A stretch of 64,000 nt of DNA from Parus major (Eukaryota; Chordata; Aves; Passeriformes; Paridae): positions 1,934,787 through 1,998,786 of the forward strand of contig NC_031777.1 of the NCBI RefSeq assembly GCF_001522545.3, in the 5' to 3' direction. The position numbers were made by a program, and so were the translations under genes. Below are positions 11,891 to 36,727 of the stretch, piece by piece. Numbering within the stretch: position 1 is the first letter of the stretch; every line of letters starts with the position of its first letter. The notes beneath the pieces are model-generated. The model saw only the letters and a list, made by a program, of their open reading frames with translations, was not told the DNA's origin and did no database searches.

Positions 11891-12745
11891 GCAACCACTG
11901 ATAGAACCTAAATCCAGCCAGTTCTAACTCACTTCTAAAAGCCTTTTTCCTCCTGTTGCCTGCTCGATATCAGTTCTTGACTGAAGCAGGGTGCAGGTGT
12001 CATCTGTTAATTTTGACACCCACTTCTTGTGTTCTCGCTGGAAGGGCAGACCCACAGCCAGCTCCTTCCTGCTGAAAAAATGCTCAGCCCAGCCTCACCT
12101 CAGCTGCCCTCTTGTCTGTGTCTGTAGAATTCCTGACCATGACGGATGGTGCCCTCTCTTTGAGTGGTTTTTGTGCACTTTGCCCGTGTATGGTTAGAGC
12201 AGGGAAAAGTGTGAGGCTCATTTCAGTTTGGAGGGGAAGGGCTGTTTGCTGGCACTGTGAATAACTGTGGAGTCACCCAGGGGTGGGGGGAGAGCAGGGA
12301 AGAACTCAAGACTCAACAGTTCTGTTTGTACTGTAATTTCTATTGAGTGTGGAAGAATGACCTTTTGCACCTGATCTAACTGTGGACCTTACTAAATTTG
12401 ATTTTGAAAAAAAGAGACCTGTAAATTCTTGAGATGAAAAAAGCAGTGCTGACATCTTAAGTTCTTTAACTTCTTTGTTTGATTCATGTAACTCAGATTT
12501 TAATGTGCTTGAATATAGTAAAAAATACACTACAGTCATAAATGGGACATTAAAACTTTTTTTAAAACCCTTTTCCCCCTAAAGGTCGGTATTCTTGTGT
12601 TTACATATGAAAATCATTTGCACCTTTACAAGGAAAACAAGTATTCTGTAAACAAATGTTTACATGTATCATTTATGCTTTTTTCTAGCATGAGTAACTT
12701 GTATAAATAGTGCTATCTTAATAAATTTCTTCTACGCCGTTCTTG

Positions 12746-13540
12746 GTTTGTTCCTTGGGGTGAAAGCAGTGGGAGGGTGTTTTTCTGTGGTTTATGTGGA
12801 CAAAGATGCTGGAGGGGTTTTTTTTCCAGATAAATCCCAATAAAAGAGGCTTAAAACTCTGCTGCTTATTGTTACCCTTCACATCACTCAGAACCAGCTT
12901 TTTCTGGAAGGAAGCATCTGTGCTATCTGGCTAAATCTTCTCTCTGCTCACTTAACTGTATTTATCAACAACAACACAAGGAAGAGGTTAAAAAAAGCAA
13001 TGAAAATTTAGGTTTTTAGAGATTATTTATGCAAATTTGTTGGAAAGAGCTGAGCATTAGTTTTAAAACTTAGCCCTGGGAGTAACATTCCTATTTTCAA
13101 ACCAAATAAAGGGGCCAATTATTTCCAGACTTTGTATTCCTTTGCCCAGTGCTCTTCTGACTCCAGATAGCAACCTTTGAAATACTTCAGAAAAGGAAAC
13201 TAAAGCACCAGAAGTGATAGTTAAAGTAGCTGCTGAGCTGCCAAAACCTTCAGAAGATCACTTAGCTGCTCGTTACCAGGGTAAGAGTTACCACAGACTT
13301 CAACCTTAACATGCAAAAATGATCCATCTTCAACTAGTAAAGAATCTGAAATCCAAGTGCATGTTTCTTTGTTTAATTCTGGAAATAGGTTAGAAACTAG
13401 GCATGCAGTTATGTCATGTTAGGCAGTTTTACACTGGGAAAAGAGAGGAAACTTGCATCCCTATTTAGGAGAAGGTCATAGGACACAAATCAGCTCCTAG
13501 AGATGCTGCACAAGTGAGGAGCAAGAAACTAGAGTTGGAA
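12746..13540. other. Gap between convergent KLHL20 and CENPL 3' ends
   Basis: About 0.8 kb of AT-rich sequence separates the last KLHL20 poly(A) signal (12,720) from the first CENPL poly(A) signal on the minus strand (complement of 13,561-13,566). No gene or repeat was recognised. Confidence 0.5.
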
Positions 13541-13544
13541 TGTT

Positions 13545-14515
13545 GCTGCTTACAAAAGCATTTATTAAGTAACAAGTGGTGGCTCAGTCAGGTAAGCTAC
13601 AGTTGGATATAAGCTCCATGCAAGGAGATATTGAATTAGGCACAGGTGGTCTTTCCTTAAGACAAAAGATGGAAGTTATTTTATTTATAACTGTATTACA
13701 AAACATCTTAGCTGGTGCTGTTTTGTGCTCTTTAAATGTCTAGCCAGACACTGAGCACTGTCCATCTGAACTCTTACCTGTTCCAGAAGCGAGGGTTCCA
13801 ACATCAAATTCTAGCACACAGCTCTAACCCTGAGAGCTCTCTGGCCTACAGGATTACATCCAAGATGACAAACATCACAACAAAGCCTAGTAACTGTCAA
13901 GCTTATCCACACCTCACTTTCCTATCTATTAACTTGCCTGGGAGGACCAACAGGCTGACAAGTGCCTTGTGTCCAATCTCATGCCCAACTAGAACGTACA
14001 TGAACATTATCACCATTACCAAGTATCCTTAACAAGCTAAAAAGGGAGTTAGAAACCTGGATATTTCTGCCCTGGATTCTAGAGCAGAATCCTTTTCTAG
14101 CAGAGACTAACCCAAGAGTAGTCACAGTTTAGCCAAGGCCTGTGTAGCTTAGGCTGTCCAGTGAAAACTAACTTTGAAGCACAGAAATAAATACCTGTCA
14201 GCAAGTTGCATCAAGAATTTGCAGTGTTTGTCTCTGAGCTGATATCTGCACATAAATGAAATGACTGAGAAAAAAAAGCTGCTCAGGAGGCTGTCACAAG
14301 TCTGCATTGCAACCCTTGTTCAGGGCCAAATGTCTGCTTGAGTTTGCTGTGCACAGCATGGAGTTACACAGCCAAGTGCTGTTGTTACAGTCCAACTGCA
14401 GACAGCCAGAATGAGAGGCAAGAAGATGCTGCAGGAGTGAATTTCCTGGTGGTTTCTCAGCACAGACTGTCCAAACAGAAAGCCTCTTTAGTATGAAGAG
14501 CTACTGAAATGGCTC
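13545..14515 (-). other. CENPL: CENPL 3' untranslated region
   Basis: This is non-coding sequence downstream of the CENPL stop. Minus-strand AATAAA signals are the complements of 13,680-13,685 and 13,561-13,566, so the transcript probably ends near 13,545 or 13,660. The open frame on the + strand at 13,736-14,032 is spurious. Confidence 0.5.
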
Positions 14516-14587
14516 TCACTGTATCTGAGAGATTGCGAGTTCAGTCAGTAGCATCAGCACTCCAGGCAGGTATTGGCTGTGTAGAAT
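14516..14587 (-). CDS. CENPL: CENPL terminal coding exon (72 bp)
   Basis: This exon is easy to miss. Without it the 15480-16022 exon would read through its donor (GTGAGG) to a spurious tail beginning VRPQGAG. On the minus strand an acceptor CTTTCTTGCAG is followed by 24 codons ending LPGVLMLLTELAISQIQ and TGA. The correspondence to the mammalian C-terminus (LIGVLAYLTELAIFQIE) makes the assignment firm. Confidence 0.9.
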   Translation of the reverse strand: MLHSQYLPGVLMLLTELAISQIQ

Positions 14588-17538
14588 CTGCAAGAAAGAG
14601 AAAAAAGCCTGTCAAAGCAGCAATTGCAGTTGCCAGATTCCCACACCCTGAAGCCCTGGTTGGAAGGAAACTACCAAGTGTTCTGTGTGTTTATTCAGCT
14701 GCTCTGTTGTTGCTTTTCAGGTACTTACACTTTTCCCATAATGAATATATATGTCTTGAACTCTATCCCATTATGAAAAGCCATAACTGAATTTACACAA
14801 CACACATTCCACAAGAGCACCCTTCAGAAAGCCTGAGATATCACTGTGTACTTACCTGCAACAGAGAAAGTTGTTTCAGATAGTTTTAAGCTATTACAGA
14901 TAAAAACAAGCAATGTACTGCTCATCATAGGGTAAATTTAAAAACTGCATTTACACAAACTGTTCTCTAACTCAGAATAAAACACTGTATTGCTTGAAGG
15001 ATTAATGGTCCATGGTTTGAAGGATATTAGAGATACCTCTGTAGAAAGACCAGCACCTTTATGAAAAGGGTTACAAGTGAAGGAGTCTTCTGCCTGTGTC
15101 TTAATAACTACAATACTAGAAAGTTAGTGCACTTTTTTAGTTTGGGATCTCTTTGTGTCCAAAAGACCTTTTTTATGGCCTAAGAAACTTTCCTTTTTAT
15201 ATAAACTTTTTATATATATATATTTTTATATAAACTTTCCCTATATTTTATATTAACATACTACAGCTAATACAGCTATTTCTGGCCCCAGGCAAGTAGC
15301 TTCTGCTGTAACACAGTAGTAAAATTCTGTATTGGCAGCTGCCCCAAGTCCAGAGGTAAGTATGACTAGTAAAAGCTGAGGGTTTAACAATTCCTTGTAG
15401 GAAATTATGCAAAATAAACATGAAACCTTCAGGTATTTTATTGGCCAGCATTAGGACAGCCTGCTCCTTGTGGCCTCACCTTTACAATCCCATCACAGTG
15501 TGCCGAGGCAACTGCTGTGGAAACCTTCACCAGCTTTGTAGCTGACAAATGGATCTTGAAGTGCCTGTGGAAGTGGGCATAAAGGCAGTCCATGAACACA
15601 TCCACCTCCTCCTGGGTGATCTCTCCTGGTGTTTTTTGCACCGTGTCCCACAGAGCTTTGGCATCCTCTGGGTGGATGGCATATGAAATATCCAGGGGCT
15701 GGGACAGGCAGGGCACGGAGAAGACGAGTTCCACGGCAGAGGCAGCTCTGTCCAGCTTGCAGCCAGCCCACATGGCCACCATCCAGCTGAGGTTCAGGGG
15801 GCTGATGGCCAGGCGGCGGAAACAGCAGTCAAAAGTCTTCTGGAACCAGCTTCCAACCAAGGTTGTGTAGCTCTCGGCCCCGTGGCTCAGGAACAGGGGC
15901 AGGCAGGTGAAGTCCTCCAGCACATTCTCGGAAAAGTCATCTCCAAACATGGAGCAGAACCAGCCTGACCACACCAGCTTGTCTTCAGAGTTCCTGGAGG
16001 AAGTTTGTGACCTTGAAGAGAGCTGGGATGGGGAGAAGAAGCATTTCAATGCTGCAGAGCAAGTAGGGCTTTTTTTTTTTTGTCAGCTAAAAATAGATTT
16101 TTGATTTAAAAGTTTTAAGTGTTTGGTAGAAGTGGGGTTTTTTCCCTAGGATCTTGCATGCAATGCTGTTTTCTGTCAAACAAATACAGTTATTTAGTCT
16201 ATCCATTACATCCCTAAGAGTTGAATGCAATTCTGTTGAAAACAGCAGAAAAAGCACTTTTAAATTTCAGTTAAAAAGTTAAAACTTTTCAGTCCTGAGA
16301 TTCGAGTTTATGCTGCTCAACTCCTATGGTACATCCTACAACCACTGCCACAATGAACTTGATATTTCAGTAGCAAAACCTTTCAGAAATATTAATTAGA
16401 CCTGAGCTCTGGCCAGGAAATGGGATTATGCCAGCTTTATCCAGGAAGATAAATAATCCATCCAAGTCCTGGCAGTAAATTGACTGCTGAACTAAAACAT
16501 CAGAGATTGCTCTGTATAGTCAAACTCTGATGCTGTTAAGAAGTTGAACTCAAACTGAATGCATTGCTTAAGGGATCACAGAATCAATTAGGCTGAAAAA
16601 GACCTCTGAGGTCATCAAGTCCAGCCTGTGACCAAACACTGTCCTGTCATTAGACCAGGGTTTTTACAGCGTCACATCCAGCCTTTCCTTAGGGAAAGGT
16701 GACTCCACCTTCTCCCAAAGCAGCCAGTTCCAATGTCAAATCATCCTTTCTGTGAAGAAACTCTTCCTAATGTCCAACCTAAACCTCCACACAGCTTAGA
16801 ACTATAAATATTCCGTTCCAGTTAAAACCAGACACGATTCAGTTCCACTAAATCACAGCGGATACTCCAGCAGTTACTCCACACAGCTAGGGTTTAATTT
16901 CGGGGTTTTCTCTCAACACACAGCATCTCACCGCAGCAAAACCAGCCCCCTCACCTGCACCAGGAGGGCAGCCTGGTCCAGCTCGCTGCCCCTGAGGTCG
17001 GCAAGGCTGGTCAGGGCCACCTTGATGTCCAGCTCGACGCCCACCTCCACCGCCAGCCCCTTCCTCTTCTCGGCGGCGATGAAGGCGCTGAGGAGCCGCG
17101 CGTACTCCGTGAGGCGGGCGCGATGGAAGCGGAACAGGGGCGTCACGCTGTACAGCGTCCAGGCTTTTCGCAGCAGGAACGCTATTTTCTGCGCATCGAC
17201 GCTTTCCTAGGTGCAAGCAGATTCAAAGGAATAAGCTTCAAGCCCGCTCTTCCCGCGCGGCGACAGCGCGGCTGAGGGGGCAGGGAGGAGACAGCGGGGC
17301 GCCGGCCCCGCCGTACCTGAGAGCACAGCGCCGGCGCGATGAGGCGGCCGCTGGGGCTGGTGCCGAGGCGGCTGTGGGTCCGTCCGAAGGGCAGAGCCCG
17401 GGAGAGCCGCCTGAGGCTGGGCAGGGTCCGCACCGCAGCGTCCTCGGCCGCCTCCTCCGCCATGGCCGCCTGGGCCCGCCGGCGCCGTTCGAACTTCCTT
17501 CCCGTCGGCCCCCGCGCGGGGGCGCGCCCCTCCGCCAT
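14516..17538 (-). CDS. CENPL: CENPL, centromere protein L (complete)
   Basis: CENP-L pairs with CENP-N in the inner kinetochore CCAN, which sits on CENP-A chromatin. Four coding exons in transcription order are 17538(or 17463)-17317, 17206-16955, 16022-15480 and 14587-14516 (TGA, complement of 14516-14518). All borders are AG/GT and all junctions are phase 0. The length is 362 residues from the upstream ATG (17538) or 337 from the downstream one (17463); human CENP-L has 344. Exon 2 reads ESVDAQKIAFLLRKAWTLYS and AAEKRKGLAVEVG. Exon 3 holds the conserved core, for example IHPEDAKALWDTVQKTPGEI and LYAHFHRHFKIHLSATKLV. Exon 4 ends LLTELAISQIQ, matching human LTELAIFQIE. The first exon is poorly conserved. 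Both ATGs have good context (A or G at -3, G at +4); the length comparison slightly favours 17463. The gene is head to head with DARS2. Confidence 0.93.
15190..15256. repeat. AT-rich palindromic stretch in CENPL intron
   Basis: Alternating TATATA blocks and repeated 'tatataaactttt'-like segments can fold back on each other. It is a simple-sequence tract with no gene. Confidence 0.7.
16574..16822 (-). mobile_element. CR1 LINE 3' fragment, - orientation, in CENPL intron
   Basis: It begins on the + strand with GATCACAGAATCAATTAGGC, then a 'gacctctgaggtcatcaagt' block, and continues to 'aatgtccaacctaaacctcc', the standard reverse-complement order of a CR1 3' end. It is clearly diverged. Confidence 0.85.
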
Positions 17539-17676
17539 CTTGGGGGCGGCCGCCCGTGAGGGAAGGAGGTGACTGAGGTGGTTTTTCCTCTTTCTCCCCT
17601 CCGGAACTGTTGGTTTTCAGTTTCTCGCAGGTCTGTGTCGCTCCTCCCGTGTTTTTGGCTGAGGGGCGGCTGCGGG
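17539..17676. promoter_or_regulatory. Bidirectional CENPL/DARS2 promoter (138 bp between start codons), CpG-rich
   Basis: The two start codons face away from each other across 138 bp. The segment contains GC boxes (GGGGGCGG at 17542-17549, GGGGCGG at 17663-17669) and an ETS-type CCGGAA at 17601-17606. There is no TATA box. GC-rich, CpG-dense sequence extends on both sides (about 16,930-17,760). This is the usual build of a housekeeping bidirectional promoter. A YY1-type element (AAGATGGCGG on the minus strand, 17,533-17,542) overlaps the upstream CENPL ATG. Transcription start sites are inferred, not seen. Confidence 0.8.
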
Positions 17677-30470
<12,794 letters not shown>

Positions 30471-31190
30471 CTTCACGCCAGTGATGTAAGCTGATCTGAT
30501 CAACCAGAGGTGGTTACAGCTTCTAAAGGCTGGGATTCGGTTCAGAAAATATCAGCTGTTGTGGCAGGGTGGGGGACAGTCCAACTCCACTGTATTGTGG
30601 CAGTTTCAGGATGGAGTGGGAAGTAGATAAGGGGTCTTCCTGATGGGAATTCACCTTTGGGAAGGACATGCAAAAAAGCAATAGAAAAGAACATAATTTT
30701 AGCACAGCATTTTGAGACTGTTTGCTTTAGGGTGTCACATTTGGAGGGAAGACAGGATCTGGTTTTTCCCAACCCTCAATTTTTACATGTCCCTTGTAAA
30801 GTATTCCTCCTCCCATCTGGAGGAGATAGCCATCTTCCCTGGCAGGAATTAAATCATGATCCTCATTAAATCATGTCAGCTGAGCACTGTGACAATAAAA
30901 ATGTGCTGGACTAGGAGCTCTGGACACTGCACAGCCAAACTTCAGTGCAGCCAGCAATTTGTCTCCTGTTGGAGGATACCAGATCATGCAGAACTTTGCC
31001 ACTGGGAGGTCATGCTCAGCTGTGTTTTCCCTTCAGAGGAGAGGGAGAGAAGCATCGATGATGTTTGCAACAGTTATCCTTGTAATACTCGTCAAAGAGG
31101 TGTTGATCTGTCTTTGGGGCCTGTGGTCCTGGTGCTTTCAGCACAATCATTCAGGAGTTTGTATGTTTATAAATAAAGTTTACCTGGCAA
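30471..31190 (+). other. DARS2: DARS2 3' untranslated region
   Basis: Non-coding sequence follows the TGA at 30468. AATAAA is present at 30894-30899 and at 31172-31177. The second, in TTTATAAATAAAG, is the likelier main signal and would end the transcript near 31,190. Confidence 0.6.
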
Positions 31191-34100
31191 TGTGGTTTTG
31201 CCTGAGTGTAGCTTTGGGCTTTCTCTGCAACAGCAAGCTGCCTGTTTGGCTTTGTGACCCCTGCTCCCTCCAGGAGACATCAAGAAATCCCTGGAAGCAC
31301 AGCACAGTTCCCAGTCTTCTGTGAGCTCTGCCTGTTCCTGCAAACCTGCTGCTGCAGTGCTGAGTGAGGCTGCAGCAAGTTCCTCCCAGGGAACTGTTCC
31401 TCCCTATCCCACACCAGAACATCCACACTGCAGGGGTGAGTGCTCTGAGGAGAGGTGGAGGTGAAGAAGCTGAGGAAAAGTTTCCTTGATGGAGGTGAGA
31501 AGATGGTGCAAAGGCAGAAAAGGGAGAGCTCCTGTGTCCCAGCTGGGAAGGACAGCAGGAGACACGTGCCAGAGCAAGTGTTGGAGGACAGAAGGAAGAC
31601 TGCAGTTCTTGTCTGAGATCCAGCCTTCTGCCAGTTGTCAGATCCTGGTCTGCCCCAAGGGTCAGCCACTCTTTCAGTCTCCACATCACAGGGTAACACT
31701 GCATGGTGGTGTTCACAGTTGTTCTTTAAATAGTGAACTGTCCTGCTGATCTGAGTCAGTAATGCAGGCAGCTCTTCTCCTAAGGGTGGTTTTTGGGGTT
31801 TTTTGATTACCATCTGTAGAAAGTGACACTAGAGCTGACTTGCTCTGCTGCTTTGCAGATTATAAAATGGTGGAGTTACATGTGTAAAAGAAAAACACTT
31901 TCTTTGCTTCTGGCATGATTATTATTTTCAGTCCCAGAGCTGGTTAAATATTATTTAAAACAAAACAGAACAATCCTGGATTTGTATTCACATTCATTTT
32001 AGCCAAATACTGAATTCCTTCATTTTTATTTCATATGGGCTATTCATTCCTTCTTGAAATCAATTCATCTGTAGTTAACCATTATTTTTTTTCTTTCTCT
32101 GAGTAGAAGCTGTCAGTAATGGAGTGAGGATCAGTTTTTAGAGAGAAGCTGACCTGAAAAACAGATCCCTCAGCAAATCCATGATAAACTTTATGATCTT
32201 CGTGGATCCTGTCCAACTGAGGACATTCTGTGATTTGAAATACAATTATTTAATTTTTGTTGTTGTTTTTGCAGGGAGGAGAGCTACCCTGGGGCAGTTA
32301 TACCAGATATTTTTGTTCCCTGACTTGTCAGTGGTAATACAAAATACAGCCACTGCAGGCTATGTGTTGTATTCAGGCTGCTGGTTTAGAAGATGCTGGA
32401 TTTTCTGATTTAATTTCTTTACTGGTAGTGTGATTAAGATTTGCATGGAATTTGCTTGAGGATCATCTTTGTTCCCAAAGCAGGGATGTCATAGGCTTGT
32501 TTGAGGTCATGGAACATAGGAAATAAGTTACTCCCAAAAGTTCTTCACTCCCCCAGGCTATTATTTATAGTAACTGTAAACAAAATGTGCTGAACTTTGC
32601 TTTTTAATTGTGAAATCAGGAGTAGTGTATCACTTGCTTCGTACCTGCTTGCAAAGGCAAATGCTGTTTACCTCTGATGAGTCCCAAATTAGGATTATCA
32701 AGTGTTCAAGGGGAAGCTGATGCTCTGGGAGGCTTAGGCAGAAATGTAACCCTGCCTGGAACATTCTTTTTGAGAGCACTTGTTAAAACATGTGAGCGAG
32801 CTGTCTCCCAGCCACGCACATCCCTCTTGTGCAAGCAGCTTTGGGTGCTGGTTGTTTACCCCACTAGATGAGGGACTCACCAGAAATAACAAATGCAACA
32901 AAACACCTTGTCTGGGCTGCTGCTGTCCTGCCACAATTAAGTTAAATATGAAAAGGTGTGTCCCAAATCCAGGGAAGATGTTTGTGATTGGATTGGGGAT
33001 TGAGGATGGCTGCCAGGACAAGTGTGAGTTTGTCAGGGTTGTGTGAATGTTGCCACAGAGAAGATACTAATTTTTGTTGTTGTTGTTGTTTTATAGAACA
33101 TTGTGTAAGATTTTCTTGAGTTTGTGGAAGCCAAATCTACAGAAAATCCCCAAACCACAATCTGCTTGGCACACTTAGCTGCATATTTTGGTAGGAGCAA
33201 GAGTAGACAGGCATTACAAAGAAATCCATGGAAATCAGGGCTGGTCGTATTTCAGACCAGTATCTCCTGCTTGCTGGAGAAAAGATGCTGGCCTGTGATC
33301 CTGAAAAGAGAGAAAACCAGCACAATGCTCATCAAAAACACCTCCTGCTAATAATCCAGGCTGCAAACATTCACAGACCCCTTGTTGCTTCTGCTCTTCA
33401 TTATTTTCCCTGGATCAGACAAACCTGTGGAGAGATGCTCAGCTGTGCTACAAGATGCCAAATCCTGGGCTCCTCTGATAGGAATTATTCTTTAGGTAAG
33501 ATTGTGAGGTTGAATGTTCCCTGACATGATCCTTTCCACTCCAGAGAACTTGGCTGGCACAGATGGGATGTGAAGATCAGGGTGGGCAGTAGGATTGTAC
33601 AGGGGGTGCTCTAGCAGGAGCCAGGGTTGGATGTTGCCTCTGCACTCTTTGACCCCACCTCTTACTGATTTTCTTCTGTTGTATCTGAACAAAACACTGC
33701 TAAAATGGACTAGGAGAACGTACTCTCTGTATGTTTCAATAGATTTGACCAGTACAACCCTCTAATAAATTTATACTCCCCCTTTGTGGAAGCAGAGATC
33801 AATTTCTGGTGTGTTTCAGTATATTTTTCCTCCCTCCAGAACAGGAATGTAGCATGCTGGTGGGATTCTCAGCAGCCAAAATGTGAGTTGTTATTTTAGT
33901 CAATTTTTTTTTTTCCTTTTAAAAGTTTCCAAGCTTATCCAGAATATTTCAGGTTGGGCCAAGCTGGGGAAAAACTGCAGCCTTTGATTTCAGCCATCCC
34001 AGGTGGTTTGGGTGAATTTAGCTGGAAGGGTTTAGTATAAAGTGCCACAAAGACAGAAAGTGTTCCTAAAATTTAGGATGGAGTTTAATCCTGCATTGTG

Positions 34101-34970
34101 CTGGCATCTCTCTCGAGATTAGCTAAATTACAATATAATTTACTAAATTGCAATGTATCACAGCAGCTTTGTGTAATCCCATGCTGCAGATACCCAGAGG
34201 TTGAGAGTGCTGATTAATTCCCAGTTTTGCTGCAGACAGAAAATATTATCATCTGTAAAAAGTCAGCTGAAATATTCCAAGAATGGTTTCAGCTGTTTGC
34301 AGCTGGATTTGTACCTACTGTTTTATCCTGGTTGTGGGCAGGAGGAGGGGATTTGTACATTCCCAATCCCAGGAATGACTCTGCTGCTCTGGGTTCCACC
34401 AGCACCTCTCCCACTGTGAGGAATGGAGCAGTGATGCTCCAGAAAATGAATCTCTGTTGGTAAAAGGAGGTGGATAAAGAGAATTTATGTTCTCAGATAT
34501 ATGGATTTATATTTCCCCCCCCCCAGTTATGTCTTTTCTTGCACTGGGGTGTGCTTGGAGCATTCTTGGTGTGTTCTTGAGCCCCTGTGCTCACAGCAGC
34601 AGAAGAGGCAGAGACAACCAAAAGAGTGCCAGATGGAAATCCCCCGTGTCAGCTTCACATGACTTCACCTCTAGATGTTTGGGCTCTGATTCCAGCCTTG
34701 TGCTCTAGTTTGTTGTGTTCCTTTGGAAGCATTGTTTTCTGTAATTAAAAAATGATGATTACATACAGTCACCAGCTGTGCCAGGCACAGTTCTACAGCG
34801 AGCAGAGCTCTGTGACAGATACGTTCAGATGGATTGGTCACATTTCTCTCTAATAAGACATCAGCTTGCTTGTTACATTTTGATAGTCTTGGTGTTCTCT
34901 GCAGAGCTCAAGAGAAGCACTGTGGATGGTTCCCCCATTAATTTGGTTATATTTTAACTATATTTGTATT
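31191..34970. other. Intergenic, no recognised gene
   Basis: This is AT-rich unique-looking sequence downstream of DARS2. Minus-strand open frames at 31,180-31,716 and 31,280-31,813 have no recognisable homology or splice context and overlap each other in different frames. No ZBTB37 or SERPINC1 exon, which follow DARS2 in human, was found. A GAS5-like snoRNA cluster was not recognised either. Confidence 0.5.
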
Positions 34971-34975
34971 TTAAA

Positions 34976-35285
34976 GAATCCAAGAATGGTTTGGGTTGGG
35001 AGGGGTCTTAAACACCCTCTAGTTCCACCTTCCACTATCCCAGGCTGCTCCAAATCCCATCCAGCCTGGCCTTGAACACTTCCAGACATCCAGGATCATC
35101 CACAGCTTCTCTGGACAACCTGTGCCAGTGCTTCCCTGACCTCTACAGGGAAAAATTTCTTCCCAATATCCCATCTAAACCTCCTCTCTCACTTTAAACT
35201 TCTATCCCCTTGTCCTGTCACTACATGCCCTTGCAAAAAGTACCTCCCCCTCTTTCTTGTCGACTCCCTTCTGTATTTTTATAGC
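34976..35285 (-). mobile_element. CR1 LINE 3' fragment, - orientation
   Basis: The + strand reads AGAATGGTTTGGGTTGGGAG-like sequence, then 'catccagcctggccttgaac', then 'ccccttgtcctgtcactaca', the standard reverse-complement CR1 3' end, about 300 bp. Confidence 0.92.
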
Positions 35286-36540
35286 CTTGAGTTCTGTTAA
35301 ATTATGTGTTATTCTAAAAACTACTTCCTCATGCTTAATTTAAACCTCTCACCTGATCATTGCACAAGGCACTTTCCCATGTAGCTTATAGAAGTAATGA
35401 TATTCAAATTTCTTATGTGTTTTCTGTTCTGCTTATAACTTCATGAATTAATATCCTTTTTTTTTTCCCATTCATATCTATTTTAAGCTGTACAGTTTTA
35501 GGCAATATCACCTACTTTCCTGGGGGAATCCCTGCATGTCTTCTGTGCAGTGACTTTCCATACACCCATGGACAGCTGGATGGCCAAAGCTGAATGCTCT
35601 TGTTAGTTCTTTCGGTGATTTTATCCCCCCACATCTTGCTGTTAGTATTTACCAACCTTCAGTTCCAGTGACTAGTTACTTTATTTGGTGCAAAAACTAG
35701 TATTAAATCACATATTTACATATCTATTAAAAAAATTAAAATTATTAACTGCTCAAAAAGATCCAAATCTACCTAAAAAAACAAGAAACAAATTCAGATA
35801 ACACTTTCTACTTTCCCAAGTGGCAAAGTGAACAGTATAAAAACATGTCTGAGAACAACTGGTACAAGGGGCCTGTTTGGTGGCAGTTTTCTCTGGAACA
35901 GCAATCACAGTGTACTCTTGGATTTTTTTAATATTACCCTCTACTTGGAGAGCAATAGATTTAAAATACTGTCAGTCCTGAGAATTTTTCTTGTTTACTT
36001 GAGCAATTTGAAGGGAATTGTAGTTGAAGTCCTCAGCTCCTTGATGGTGTCCCTTGAAATGCAGGCTCCTTGTTTGTCATTTGTTCAATTTTCCTTGCCA
36101 TTATTTTTATTTGTATGTAAAGGAAAAAGACATGCAGGGTGCTTCTGGAAAAGAAAAGCCTTCAATAGATTTTTTTTCCTGCAGCATGAGCAGAACTGAT
36201 TTGACAGCAATTACAGCAGCAGGGCTCTGAGGAGGACGAAGGAGAAGGAGAAGGACTGAGTGACAGTTTCACACAGCATCACTTCACTCTGAGTGGCAAA
36301 ACAACAGTGTCCAGATCCAAGCACTGCCCAGAGCTGGGAGTTCTCTTGAGGATGCCACAGCCCCTGGTAACTATGGCATTGCCCTTTTTTTGCAGCTTTC
36401 TACAAACCTAGCAGAGAAGCATGAGGAGATGTGGGTGGATGACAGGCTGAGCAGCTCAAGGTGCCACGGGGTATTGTCCCAGAGGGAGCATCCCAGGAAT
36501 AGCCTGGGAAAGAGATCTCATTCTGACTTTCCAGTACTTT
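35286..36540. other. Intergenic, no recognised feature
   Basis: AT-rich sequence between two CR1 fragments. The + open frame at 35,828-36,199 is low-information and unrecognised. Confidence 0.5.
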
Positions 36541-36544
36541 TTTT

Positions 36545-36727
36545 CCCGTGAGGAGGCCCTGGCACAGGTTGCCCAGAGAAGCTGTGGCTGCCCCTGGATC
36601 CCTGGAAGTGTCCAAGGCTGGGTTGGATGTGGCTTGGAGCAGCCTGGGATAGTGGAAGTTGTCCTGCCCACAGCAGGGGGGTGGAATGAGATGTTTAAGA
36701 TCCCTCCCAACCCAAACCATTCCATGC
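36545..36727 (+). mobile_element. CR1 LINE 3' fragment, + orientation
   Basis: It contains 'gcacaggttgcccagagaag', 'gtccaaggctgggttggatg', 'gatccctcccaacccaaacc' and then ATTCC, the forward order of a CR1 3' end. The terminal octamer repeat is degraded. Confidence 0.88.

Larger units (their letters stand above)
10391..12745 (+). other. KLHL20: KLHL20 3' untranslated region with alternative poly(A) signals
   Basis: Non-coding sequence follows the TAA at 10388. AATAAA occurs at 10661-10666 (about 270 nt after the stop) and again at 12720-12725, the latter in an AT-rich stretch followed by GT/T-rich sequence (12,740 onward). Both are plausible cleavage signals, giving a short and a long 3'UTR. 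The long form would span a TA/TG microsatellite (11,011-11,072) and the probable LTR at 11,344-11,890. Which is used cannot be told from sequence. Confidence 0.6.

Noticed and set aside
15438..15479. CENPL ending with the read-through tail VRPQGAGCPNAGQ
   Set aside because: The conserved exon stops at a GTGAGG donor after GIVK, and a conserved terminal exon exists at 14516-14587.
32176..32225. C/D-box snoRNA-like segment (ATGATAA ... CTGA) downstream of DARS2, where human has the snoRNA host GAS5
   Set aside because: The C box is imperfect, the terminal stem is only about three pairs, and I could not match the guide region to rRNA or to a known GAS5 snoRNA. Chance occurrence is likely. A covariance-model search would settle it.
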